Below are positions 7,355 through 14,532 of a DNA stretch of 20,889 bases, piece by piece. The DNA comes from Bacteroidetes bacterium UBA7368 (lineage in GTDB: Bacteria; Bacteroidota; Rhodothermia; Rhodothermales; UBA10348). The stretch is from NCBI GenBank assembly GCA_002469915.1, contig DKOG01000050.1, positions 1 to 20,889 of the forward strand. The letters run 5' to 3'. Position 1 is the stretch's first letter; each line of letters begins with the position of its first letter. The notes beneath the pieces are model-generated. The model made no database searches, was not told where the DNA came from, and worked only from the letters and a program-made list of their open reading frames with translations. The position numbers were made by a program, and so were the translations under genes.

Positions 7355-8575
7355 ATGAATACCTCTTCGACTACTGCGCGCCTCTCCATCATGATGTTTC
7401 TCCAGTTCTTTGTCTGGGGAGCCTGGTACGTTACCGTTGGCATCTACATGGGCGAAAATGGTATGGGAGATATTTCCCACTGGGCGTATACCGTTGGTCC
7501 GCTAGCCGCAGTCATCTCTCCCTTCTTTCTGGGAATGATTGCTGATCGCTACTTCAGCGTAGAAAAAGTGCTCGGCGTTATGCACATCTTGGGTGGCGCG
7601 GCCATCCTGGCCGCGCCCTTCGCCGTAGACTCACCAGTCACGTTCATTCTGCTGCTGGCTTTCCACATGTTGTGCTATATGCCCACGATCGGCCTGACGA
7701 ACACGCTCGCCTTCCACAATATTACGGATCAGGAAAAGCAGTTCCCCTTGCTCAGAGTGTTTGGAACGATCGGCTGGATTGTCGCTGGCGTGTTTGTAAG
7801 CCTCGGCCTCAAAGCCGAAACCACAGCCGTTCCTTTTTATGTCGCTGGCATCTCGGGTCTACTCATGGGTGTGTTCAGCTTTTCTCTGCCTCACACCCCT
7901 CCCCCTGCGGCAGACAAAGGAAAAATTACCGTTCGTGAAGTTCTTGGATTAGACGCTCTGGCCCAACTAAATAGCAGGCCCTTCAACGTCTTCATTCTGT
8001 CCTCTTTTCTCATCTGTATTCCCTTAGCCACGTATTACAACTTTGCACCGATCTTCGCCAATGATGTTGCCATTTCAAATGTGGCTTTCAAGATGTCATT
8101 TGGACAGATGTCGGAAGTGTTGTTTATGCTACTGATGCCCTTCTTCTTTCGCCGTTTGGGCGTGAAGTGGATGCTCTTGGTCGGGATGGCAGCGTGGGTT
8201 TTACGCTATGCCCTGTTTGCCTTCGCCGCCACCGAGGGAGTAGCTTGGATGATTATGTTCGGCATTATTCTACACGGTATCTGTTATGACTTCTTTTTCG
8301 TAACAGGTCAGATTTATGTCGATAAAAAATCAACGCCCGAAATTAGGGGCCAAGCGCAAGGGTTCCTCGTATTTGTAACACTTGGCGCTGGAATGTTAAT
8401 TGGTGCGCAGGTGTCCGGCTGGTTGAATAACTTCTACAAAGCCGGCAATGAGGTACTTACTGCAACTGCCTGGCAATCATTCTGGTGGGTCCCTGCCATT
8501 TTTGCAGCAGTGATCATGGTATTTTTCCTGTTGATGTTCAAAGACGAGGTCGATTCCTCAGAGGTAAATGTATGA
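7355..8575 (+). CDS. MFS permease, nucleoside:H+ symporter (NupG-like) subfamily
   Basis: A 406-residue inner-membrane transporter with about twelve hydrophobic helices. The N-terminal FLQFFVWGAWYVTVG (about 16-30) and the loop GMIADRYFSVEKVLG (about 59-73), a variant of MFS motif A, fit the nucleoside:H+ symporter subfamily. In environmental bacteria, members annotated as nucleoside permeases often lie beside sugar isomerase-like and DUF1080 genes and may carry other small sugars. The start ATG has GGAG about 4 nt upstream. Its stop overlaps the start of the TIM-barrel gene by four bases (ATGA, 8572-8575), so the two are translationally coupled. The coupling suggests import of the product handled by the exported proteins downstream; the actual substrate is unknown. 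Confidence 0.88.
   Translation: MNTSSTTARLSIMMFLQFFVWGAWYVTVGIYMGENGMGDISHWAYTVGPLAAVISPFFLGMIADRYFSVEKVLGVMHILGGAAILAAPFAVDSPVTFILLLAFHMLCYMPTIGLTNTLAFHNITDQEKQFPLLRVFGTIGWIVAGVFVSLGLKAETTAVPFYVAGISGLLMGVFSFSLPHTPPPAADKGKITVREVLGLDALAQLNSRPFNVFILSSFLICIPLATYYNFAPIFANDVAISNVAFKMSFGQMSEVLFMLLMPFFFRRLGVKWMLLVGMAAWVLRYALFAFAATEGVAWMIMFGIILHGICYDFFFVTGQIYVDKKSTPEIRGQAQGFLVFVTLGAGMLIGAQVSGWLNNFYKAGNEVLTATAWQSFWWVPAIFAAVIMVFFLLMFKDEVDSSEVNV
7595..7617. repeat. 10-bp perfect inverted repeat, 3-nt spacer, inside the MFS gene
   Basis: GGCGCGGCCA, spacer TCC, TGGCCGCGCC. It is GC-rich and lies about 240 bases into the gene, encoding part of a helix (GGAAILAAP). It shares the TCC spacer with the repeat at 11164-11184. 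Confidence 0.85.
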
Positions 8576-9501
8576 TGGACCGTCGCGATTTTATGAAATC
8601 ATCTGCCATGACGGCAGCGGGTATAAGCCTGTTTCCCGCCGGATGCGCTTCAGAGTTTGTGGCTCCGCCGCCCCCTTTATTCAAGGTTTCTCTAGCTCAG
8701 TGGTCCCTTCACAAGGCGCTTTTTGCGAATGAAATGACCAACCTTGAGTTTCCAGTGATCGCCCGCGAGGCGTTTGGAATCAACGGTGTCGAATACGTAA
8801 ACGCCTTCATGAAGGAGGAGGCCAGAGACCCTCGATACATTCAAGAGCTAAAAGGAATTTGCGATGCTGAAGGGGTGACCAGCGTGCTGATTATGTGTGA
8901 CGGCGAAGGCCGCTTGGGCGACCCCGATGCGGAAGCACGCACCACAGCCATTGAGAACCACTACCGCTGGATAGACGTAGCCGTCGAGCTCGACTGTCAT
9001 TCCATTCGGGTGAATGCTGCGAGCGAAGGCGATTGGAACACACAACGCAATCTAGCTGCAGATGGCCTGAGCCGACTCACCGAATATGGCGAACAAGCGA
9101 ACATCAATGTGATCGTTGAAAACCATGGTGGTATTTCGTCGAATGGAGCCTGGCTGGCTGAAGTCATGCGCACGGTAAACAAACCGATGTGCGGCACCCT
9201 ACCTGACTTTGGAAACTTTGACATGGGCGAAGAAATGGGCTGGTACGATATCTACCAGGGCACGGAAGAGCTCATGCCATTTGCCCACGCAGTAAGCGCA
9301 AAAAGTCATAACTTTGATGCCGAAGGAAACGAGCGCGACAAGGATTATATGCGACTCATGCGTATCGTTCTGGACGCGGGATATCGCGGTTGGGTCGGCG
9401 TTGAGTATGAAGGCAGTGAAGTCGGAGAATACGACGGCATTACCCTGACCAAAAACCTACTTGAGCGCTGCCTTGTTGAGCTCACCCCAGAGTATATCTG
9501 A
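8572..9501 (+). CDS. Tat-exported sugar phosphate isomerase/epimerase-like TIM barrel (AP-endonuclease-2 fold)
   Basis: A 309-residue protein of the xylose-isomerase-like TIM-barrel superfamily (PF01261). The start at 8572 overlaps the permease stop and yields a twin-arginine signal: RRDFMK at residues 4-9, hydrophobic residues 15-21, then FPAGC with Cys25, so a Tat lipoprotein is likely. An ATG at 8575 works equally well. Divalent-metal ligands typical of the fold are visible: E183 and H185 in IVENHGG, D212 in LPDFGNF, H246 in AKSHNFD and E278/E280 in GVEYEG. Members isomerise, epimerise or cleave sugars and keto-sugars. Tat export implies folding with its metal in the cytoplasm and action in the periplasm beside the DUF1080 lipoprotein. 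The reaction is not determinable from sequence. Confidence 0.88.
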   Translation: MMDRRDFMKSSAMTAAGISLFPAGCASEFVAPPPPLFKVSLAQWSLHKALFANEMTNLEFPVIAREAFGINGVEYVNAFMKEEARDPRYIQELKGICDAEGVTSVLIMCDGEGRLGDPDAEARTTAIENHYRWIDVAVELDCHSIRVNAASEGDWNTQRNLAADGLSRLTEYGEQANINVIVENHGGISSNGAWLAEVMRTVNKPMCGTLPDFGNFDMGEEMGWYDIYQGTEELMPFAHAVSAKSHNFDAEGNERDKDYMRLMRIVLDAGYRGWVGVEYEGSEVGEYDGITLTKNLLERCLVELTPEYI

Positions 9502-9569
9502 CCAAAAAAGTTCTGATCTGCTACCCTGAACCCTCTGAACCTGTTGTGGCGCTCGTCACCTGAAATCAA

Positions 9570-10307
9570 ATGAAATACCTATCTCTATTTTTAGTCGCTG
9601 CCCTTACTATCGTTACTATCGGATGTCAAACAAGCGAATCGCACGACGAAGGCATGGAGGATCACGCCGCCGAGTCTGGAAATGAAAACCACGAAGGTGA
9701 ACACGAGTGGATGTCTCTATTTGACGGCGAGTCCATGGATCAATGGCGCGGCTACAAGCAGGAAGAAATGCCTGAGGGTTGGATTATTGATGATGGCGCC
9801 ATGTACGCCTCCATTCCAGCAGGAGGAATGGACATCGTAACACGCGAAACGTTCACGAGCTTTGCCTTTGAGTTCGAATGGAAGGTTGAGGAAAACGGCA
9901 ATAGCGGCGTCATGTGGCACGTCGATGAAGCCGCTGGTGATTACCCCTGGATGACAGGCCCAGAGTACCAGCTACTAGATGATGCCGGATTCAACGATGG
10001 CATGATTGGCAAAAACAGCGCAGCCTCAGACTATGACGTGACGGCTCCCAGCGAAGCAGTCACGCGCCCTGCAATGGAATGGAATCAAGCCCGCATCGTG
10101 GTCGATGGCGCCAACGTTCAGCATTGGCTAAACGGGGTAATGGTGGTCGAGTATGACAAAAATAGTGATGACCACCAAGCACGCGTCGCCGCTTCCAAAT
10201 GGAAAGACTATGCAACGTATGGCACGACTTCAACGGGCCATATCGCCATTCAAGGTGATCACGGTGCCGTCTGGTTTAAGGAGTTGAGAATCAAACGCCT
10301 CGATTGA
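9570..10307 (+). CDS. DUF1080 (3-keto-disaccharide hydrolase family) lipoprotein
   Basis: A 245-residue protein with one concanavalin-like DUF1080 domain (PF06439), a family now named 3-keto-disaccharide hydrolase. A lipoprotein signal ends in TIGC (Cys19). A His/Glu-rich linker (about 20-46, with HDE, HAAE and HEGEHE) follows, then the domain: WMSLFDGESMDQWRGY (about 47-62), EFEWKVEENGNSGVMWHV, GPEYQLLDD and, near the end, GHIAIQGDHGAVWFKELRIKRL, all typical. It is therefore likely lipid-anchored, facing the periplasm or surface. It lies 68 bp after the Tat TIM-barrel gene. Together these suggest degradation of oxidised (3-keto) glycosides, but no dehydrogenase of intact form is present here, so the pathway is incomplete in this window. 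Confidence 0.92.
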   Translation: MKYLSLFLVAALTIVTIGCQTSESHDEGMEDHAAESGNENHEGEHEWMSLFDGESMDQWRGYKQEEMPEGWIIDDGAMYASIPAGGMDIVTRETFTSFAFEFEWKVEENGNSGVMWHVDEAAGDYPWMTGPEYQLLDDAGFNDGMIGKNSAASDYDVTAPSEAVTRPAMEWNQARIVVDGANVQHWLNGVMVVEYDKNSDDHQARVAASKWKDYATYGTTSTGHIAIQGDHGAVWFKELRIKRLD

Positions 10308-10313
10308 GGGCGT
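10295..10313. terminator. short hairpin between convergent DUF1080 and DUF411 genes
   Basis: ACGCCTC (10295-10301) pairs with GAGGGCGT (10306-10313) around a GATT loop with one bulged G. The hairpin straddles the DUF1080 stop codon and lies 8 bp before the DUF411 stop. On the minus strand it is followed by TTTGATTCT, on the plus strand by no T-run. It is a candidate bidirectional terminator of modest strength. Confidence 0.35.
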
Positions 10314-10320
10314 AGGTCAG

Positions 10321-10812
10321 CTATTGCCGAGCAACATTCCCGTTTGAGCCACCAGCTATCTGTCTGTAAAGCTCAACACGGCCTACTCCGTCAAATGTAA
10401 CCACCTTGTAGGACTGATGGTCCGCCGGAGGTCCTTGCTCCATTCCTGGAGATCCTATTGGCATTCCAGGTACGGAAATACCTTTGATTGCTGGGCGCTC
10501 GGCGAGCAATCGTGCTACATCTTCTGCAGGCACATGGCCCTCCACGACATAGCCGTCAATAACGGCCGTATGGCAAGATCCTAGACTAGCACCTACTCCA
10601 AATTCCTGCTTGACGGCATTCATGTTGGTCACGTTGTGTGATTCGACTTCGTATCCGGCGCTCTCCATGTACTCAATCCAGCCCTCACAACACCCACAAG
10701 CAGCATCTTTATAGACCACTAGTTTGGGAGCGGCATCTGAGCTTTGAAATACAAAGAAGCCCGCAACGGCCAACAAAAGGACGCTGACAACGATCATGGC
10801 GGATTTATTCAC
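10321..10812 (-). CDS. DUF411 family protein, membrane-anchored or secreted, probable metal-binding
   Basis: A 163-residue protein with an N-terminal hydrophobic segment (about 6-23) that is a signal peptide or anchor, then a DUF411 domain (PF04214). Diagnostic features: VYKDAACGCCEGW with Cys39, Cys41 and Cys42; GSCHTAVIDGYVVEGHVPAEDV with Cys80, His81 and His93; and GISVPGMPIGSPGME (111-125). The Cys/His set suggests thiol or metal (copper) chemistry, and DUF411 proteins often sit in metal-resistance loci; no such locus is seen here. The start is GTG at 10812, because the in-frame ATG at 10797 would leave no positive N-region. It is convergent with the DUF1080 gene (13 bp) and divergent from the Ycf48-like gene, so it is probably transcribed alone. 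Confidence 0.9.
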   Translation of the reverse strand: MNKSAMIVVSVLLLAVAGFFVFQSSDAAPKLVVYKDAACGCCEGWIEYMESAGYEVESHNVTNMNAVKQEFGVGASLGSCHTAVIDGYVVEGHVPAEDVARLLAERPAIKGISVPGMPIGSPGMEQGPPADHQSYKVVTFDGVGRVELYRQIAGGSNGNVARQ

Positions 10813-10995
10813 GACTGTGCACGATTTTCAATGAAATGACAAGGTTTGTGTCTCATAATCACACGCCGGCAGGTTGTTTCCGAAGAAGACACTCTGCATT
10901 CGCATGACGGGCTCTTCCGTGCAAGAGTTCATCGATCCCCAACGAAGTGCCTTCTATCCCGTAGATTCCGATACTCACCAACCCATGTACTGCTC

Positions 10996-12075
10996 ATGCA
11001 TCGCTTATTGCCCCTTGCTCTCCTCATCGGAATCGTGCTGGCCGGGTGCGCTGCACCTGGCGAGCCCAAGCTATCGATTGAAAGCCCGACGTGGGAGCGC
11101 CAATACGACGACTCTACCTCCTTCTTCATAGGCATCCATGCAGTGGACGAAAACATCGTTTGGGCGGCCGGCTCCGCCGGCCGCGTAGTGCGCTCCATCG
11201 ATGGCGGTGCCTCTTGGAAAACCATGTTTGTGCCAGGAGCTGATTCTGTCCAGTTCAGGGATGTGCACGCTTTTGGACCTGATATAGCCTTCACGCTGTC
11301 TATTGGAAATGGCACAGATTCCCGTATCTACAAAACGGTAGACGGAGGAGACAACTGGGCCCTCAGTTTTCAAAACGAAGACGATAACGCCTTTTTCGAC
11401 TGTTTCTCGTTCTGGGATGAAGAGCGCGGCTTCGCATTCAGCGACTCGTATCAAGGTGAGTTTACCTTAATCCAGACGTCAGACGGCGGTACATCATGGA
11501 GCCGAATCGATCCGGCCATCGTACCAGATGCGCGCGACGGAGAAGGAGCCTTTGCCGCTAGTGGGACGTGCGTCATGACCAAACCTGGTGGGCTCGGCTG
11601 GTTCGCAACCGGAGCTTCTGCCCAAGACACTCGCGTCATTCGTACCACCGATTATGGACGATCATGGGCGGAAGCGATCACTCCGATTGCGAGTAAAACG
11701 GGAGCCGAAGGGATTTCTACGCTGACGGTCTTTGACGAATACAACCTGGCTGTCTTAGGAGGTGACTATACCCAACGCGACTCCGTTTTCAATAATGTTG
11801 CCGTCTCTTCAGATGGCGGTAACAGCTGGGAATTAGCTGGACGCGCCCCCATTGGAGGGGCGGTTTATGGCTCCTCAGCCGTCCCCAATACTCCCACCAA
11901 GACAATCGTGGGCGTCGCGCCGACCGGTAACGCCTATTCAACAGACGGAGGCCAAACGTGGTCACGCATCAGTGACGATAATTTTTGGACCGTCTCTTTC
12001 GTACACCCTGATGCCGGCTGGGCTGCAGGTCCTGGCGGCGTTTCCCGCCTGATTAATCACCGAAATGATCAATGA
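10996..12075 (+). CDS. Ycf48-like / BNR-repeat lipoprotein
   Basis: A 359-residue beta-propeller lipoprotein. The ATG at 10996 gives a clear signal ending in the lipobox LAGC (Cys18); an in-frame upstream start at 10846 would add 50 residues that hide it. At least six BNR-type blades carry S/T-x-D-x-G-x-x-W: SIDGGASW, TVDGGDNW, TSDGGTSW, TTDYGRSW, SSDGGNSW and STDGGQTW. Spacing is about 45-60 residues, and a closing WAAGPGGVSRL echoes the first WAAGSAGRVVRS. This architecture matches the Ycf48/photosystem-assembly-factor-like propellers, which in non-photosynthetic bacteria have no fixed function. Its stop overlaps the start of the next gene by four bases (ATGA). The gene contains two strong inverted repeats. 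Confidence 0.88.
   Translation: MHRLLPLALLIGIVLAGCAAPGEPKLSIESPTWERQYDDSTSFFIGIHAVDENIVWAAGSAGRVVRSIDGGASWKTMFVPGADSVQFRDVHAFGPDIAFTLSIGNGTDSRIYKTVDGGDNWALSFQNEDDNAFFDCFSFWDEERGFAFSDSYQGEFTLIQTSDGGTSWSRIDPAIVPDARDGEGAFAASGTCVMTKPGGLGWFATGASAQDTRVIRTTDYGRSWAEAITPIASKTGAEGISTLTVFDEYNLAVLGGDYTQRDSVFNNVAVSSDGGNSWELAGRAPIGGAVYGSSAVPNTPTKTIVGVAPTGNAYSTDGGQTWSRISDDNFWTVSFVHPDAGWAAGPGGVSRLINHRNDQ
11041..11061. repeat. 9-bp inverted repeat (one G-T pair), 3-nt spacer
   Basis: GCCGGGTGC, spacer GCT, GCACCTGGC, in the signal-peptide region of the Ycf48-like gene, 45 bases after its start codon. In mRNA it could form a hairpin early in the coding region. Confidence 0.65.
11164..11184. repeat. 9-bp perfect inverted repeat, 3-nt spacer
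   Basis: GCGGCCGGC, spacer TCC, GCCGGCCGC, in the first propeller blade of the Ycf48-like gene (encodes AAGSAGR). All arm bases are G or C. Confidence 0.8.
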
Positions 12076-12782
12076 TGAAATTCGGAGCGGCCGGTCCTGA
12101 GGAGTGGCTTGAATGTTGTCTAGGTGCGATTTCAGGTCGAGGAAAGCTTGTTAGCGATGGAGAAATTGACGCATTACTGCTGGCAGGTCCGTCGGCAGAT
12201 GTGCTGCATGTAGCAGACGCCGAAGTCAAAAAAGGCACACCTCTATTCATACGCGACCTCTCAGAGTGGACGCTGGTAGAATTACTACATATTCAGGCAC
12301 TTGCGGACGAATCATCTACGCTGGCTATTGGCTTTCATCCTTGGCGAACCGGAATGACCAACGACTTGCGACCGGCCCGACTCATTCACATTGACGTGCC
12401 CCTAACCGAACCAGTGCGTTGGAATGCGTGGTTGCGACAAGCCGTTGATCTATCATTATTCGCCGCTGACTCCCACAACATTTTGCGGGTCGACGCGAAG
12501 CGAACCATTGACCCAAATGGATTGATCAACTTTTTACTGTGCACGCTCAGATTTCAGAACGGATCGATGAGCCATATCTCTTTGCGCTCCTCAAGCGAAA
12601 AAGAGGTTCTTATTGACTTACCTGGTACCCAATTACGTACCTCCCCCGAGCCAGATCAACGTATTGTTATCCAGGCGATTCACGATTTTATTGACCATAA
12701 AGAGGGACTCCCTCGCCTATCTGAGGCCATTGCAAGTCGCAAGATTGAAGAAAAGATCTTCTCCGTTTTGAGGACTAAGTAG
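12072..12782 (+). CDS. shortened Gfo/Idh/MocA-like protein, probable non-catalytic
   Basis: A 236-residue protein. Residues about 33-93 follow the Gfo/Idh/MocA oxidoreductase pattern: DALLLAGPSADVLH, then KKGTPLFIRD where the family has GKxVxxEKP, then a helix and LAIGFHPWR. The spacing from P to GF is almost exactly that of the family. The remainder fits its C-terminal domain, ending with a helix pair like the usual F-x-x-A-I and S-x-E-A regions (AIHDFIDHKEGLPRLSEAIAS). Only about 32 residues precede, versus about 65 normally, with no GxGxxG dinucleotide motif and no EKP lysine. A pseudo-enzyme or highly diverged member is therefore likely. It overlaps the Ycf48-like gene (ATGA) and lies 22 bp before the CCA-enzyme gene. 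Homology rests on pattern reading, not a search. Confidence 0.65.
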   Translation: MMKFGAAGPEEWLECCLGAISGRGKLVSDGEIDALLLAGPSADVLHVADAEVKKGTPLFIRDLSEWTLVELLHIQALADESSTLAIGFHPWRTGMTNDLRPARLIHIDVPLTEPVRWNAWLRQAVDLSLFAADSHNILRVDAKRTIDPNGLINFLLCTLRFQNGSMSHISLRSSSEKEVLIDLPGTQLRTSPEPDQRIVIQAIHDFIDHKEGLPRLSEAIASRKIEEKIFSVLRTK

Positions 12783-12804
12783 CCTCTTCAGTGTAGTTTC
12801 CATC

Positions 12805-14301
12805 ATGTCTTCCATTGAATCTCTATTTACCGAATTCCCCTTTGACGATGTCCTTCGCCGGATTGGCGAGGTGGCGAAGCGCGAACGCATTGAAGTCTAT
12901 GCTGTAGGCGGTGTCGTGCGAGACGTCCTATTGGGCAGAATGACGACGGATATCGATTTTGTATCGGTAGGCCCAGGCAGTGGCATTCGTTTAGCAAAAG
13001 CGCTTGTTGCCACGATGGGTGGAACCATCGTCCACGTATACAAGAACTTTGGTACGGCTGCCATTCGTGTGGGTCATCCTGCCACGAAAGACCAACTTGT
13101 CCTTGAATTCGTCGGAGCTCGGAAAGAGAGTTATAACCGAGAATCTCGAAATCCGGTGGTAGAAGAAGGCACGCTCGAGGACGATCAGAAACGCCGCGAT
13201 TTTACGATTAATGCGTTAGCCATCGATCTGCATCCTGATAGGTATGGACATTTAATCGATCCATTTGGTGGGGTACAAGATCTGGGCGAAGGAATTCTGC
13301 GCACGCCCCTCGACGCTGTTCAAACCTTCGATGACGACCCTCTTCGCATTGTGCGTGCTGCACGATTCGCCTGCCAACTGGGGTTTCAAATTGATAAGCC
13401 CACGCTTCGCGGTATGCGAGAGCGCTCAAGCCGAATGAACATTCTAAGCATGGAGCGCATTGCGGACGAAATGCAGAAAATCATGTCTGCAGATAAGCCC
13501 TCCATTGGATTCAGGATACTCTATGAATGTGGCGCTCTGCAACAGTTCTTTCCCGAATTAGTGGCCTTGCAGGGAGTTGAAACCGTCGAGGGTGTCCGGC
13601 ACAAGGATAATTTCTTTCACACCCTCAAGGTGGTAGACAACCTAGTAGAAAGTGTTTCTGAACGTTCCGCGTCCGAGACTCTTTGGCTGAGATGGGCCGC
13701 ACTCATGCATGACATTGGGAAACCCAGATCGAAGCGATTCACGGAAGGTATCGGGTGGAGCTTCCATGGCCATGAGGACAAAGGAGCCAGGATGATTCCA
13801 AAGATGTTTCGGCGCCTCAAACTACCCACTGATAGTCGCATGGACTATGTCCAAAAACTAGTCAGCTTGCATCACCGACCCGTCTCTCTTGTGGATGAAA
13901 CCGTTTCAGATTCTGCTGTTCGGCGCTTGCTCTTTGACGCCGGTGAAGAGATTGAAGACCTGATGTTATTGGTTCGTGCAGATATCACATCCAAAAACCC
14001 TCAACGTGTTCGCAAATATTTAGCGGCGTTTGATGCGGTTGAAGCCAAATTCAAAGAGGTCGAGGAAAAGGATCACCTCCGCAATTTCCAACCACCCGTG
14101 GATGGTGCTGAAATCATGAGCACGCTCGGCCTAAAGCCCTCGCGCGCCGTCGGCATGATAAAAAATCGTATCCGTGAAGCCATTCTAGATGGCGATATAC
14201 CCAATGATCGAGATGCCGCCTTTGATTATATGATGCAAATAAAAGATGCCATTCTCGCAGAATGGTCAAAGATGGACAGTAGCCACACAAAGGAATACTA
14301 G
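12805..14301 (+). CDS. cca: CCA-adding enzyme / poly(A) polymerase family nucleotidyltransferase with HD domain
   Basis: A 498-residue class II tRNA nucleotidyltransferase-type protein. The polymerase head shows VYAVGGVVRDVLLG (31-44), the metal-binding DID at 49-51 within TTDIDFVSVG, and RRDFTINALAIDL (130-142). DPLRIVRAARFA follows at 178-190 (nucleotide-binding and tail-interacting region), then the all-helical PolyA_pol RNA-binding domain (FQIDKPTLRGM, MERIADEMQKIM). A C-terminal HD phosphohydrolase domain has NFFHTLKV near 270 and ALMHDIGKP with H302-D303. It would add or repair the tRNA 3' CCA end, or polyadenylate RNA; sequence alone does not separate the two with certainty. Length suits the HD-containing type common in Bacteroidota. 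It lies 22 bp after the Gfo/Idh-like gene, probably in the same operon. Confidence 0.93.
   Translation: MSSIESLFTEFPFDDVLRRIGEVAKRERIEVYAVGGVVRDVLLGRMTTDIDFVSVGPGSGIRLAKALVATMGGTIVHVYKNFGTAAIRVGHPATKDQLVLEFVGARKESYNRESRNPVVEEGTLEDDQKRRDFTINALAIDLHPDRYGHLIDPFGGVQDLGEGILRTPLDAVQTFDDDPLRIVRAARFACQLGFQIDKPTLRGMRERSSRMNILSMERIADEMQKIMSADKPSIGFRILYECGALQQFFPELVALQGVETVEGVRHKDNFFHTLKVVDNLVESVSERSASETLWLRWAALMHDIGKPRSKRFTEGIGWSFHGHEDKGARMIPKMFRRLKLPTDSRMDYVQKLVSLHHRPVSLVDETVSDSAVRRLLFDAGEEIEDLMLLVRADITSKNPQRVRKYLAAFDAVEAKFKEVEEKDHLRNFQPPVDGAEIMSTLGLKPSRAVGMIKNRIREAILDGDIPNDRDAAFDYMMQIKDAILAEWSKMDSSHTKEY
14249..14265. repeat. 7-bp perfect inverted repeat plus a G-T pair, 3-nt spacer
   Basis: CCATTCT, spacer CGC, AGAATGG near the 3' end of the cca-like gene; bases 14248 and 14266 add a G-T pair. 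Alone it is not far from chance, but it fits the pattern of 3-nt-spaced repeats. Confidence 0.5.
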
Positions 14302-14336
14302 CTTACAGGCGAGCGAACAGTAACTTGATTACGGTC

Positions 14337-14409
14337 GGCCGGTGCGTGGGATTGGATCGCCGGGTTTTATATCGACTCTCCTTTCGCTCATTCATCCCGC
14401 GCACCGGCC
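14337..14409. repeat. 16-bp inverted repeat enclosing 41 nt, intergenic
   Basis: GGCCGGTGCGTGGGAT (14337-14352) pairs with ATCCCGCGCACCGGCC (14394-14409) at every position, with a single G-T wobble. It lies between the convergent cca-like and response-regulator genes, 35 bp past the cca stop. As RNA it would be a very stable rod with a 41-nt loop. It could be a structured 3' end, a small RNA, or the terminal repeats of a tiny mobile remnant. No coding potential is evident within it. Confidence 0.7.
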
Positions 14410-14477
14410 TTCCAACGCCTGACACGATTAGGTATACGACCTGTCATCATAATAAGAGGCGACTCGACTCTGCCAAT

Positions 14478-14504
14478 GTGCCCAAAGTCACGACTTTGGG
14501 GCAC
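14478..14504. terminator. bidirectional-type hairpin between convergent operons
   Basis: GTGCCCAAAGT pairs with ACTTTGGGGCAC around a CACG loop, 11 bp with one bulged G. It sits 29 bp beyond the response-regulator stop codon. No T-run flanks it on either strand, so it may work with Rho or only as an mRNA 3' stabiliser. Confidence 0.5.
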
Positions 14505-14532
14505 CTTCAGATACCCTTAGGGCCGAAAACGG

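Noticed and set aside
8485..8571. Upstream start for the Tat TIM-barrel protein inside the MFS gene
   Set aside because: The twin-arginine signal must be near the N-terminus, which fits the ATG at 8572 with the ATGA overlap.
9810..9832. 8-bp inverted repeat with a 7-nt spacer in the DUF1080 gene
   Set aside because: At this arm length, and allowing many spacer sizes, one or two such repeats are expected by chance in the window.
10846..10995. Upstream start adding 50 residues to the Ycf48-like lipoprotein
   Set aside because: The lipobox signal begins at the ATG at 10996, and the extension is basic, low-quality sequence.
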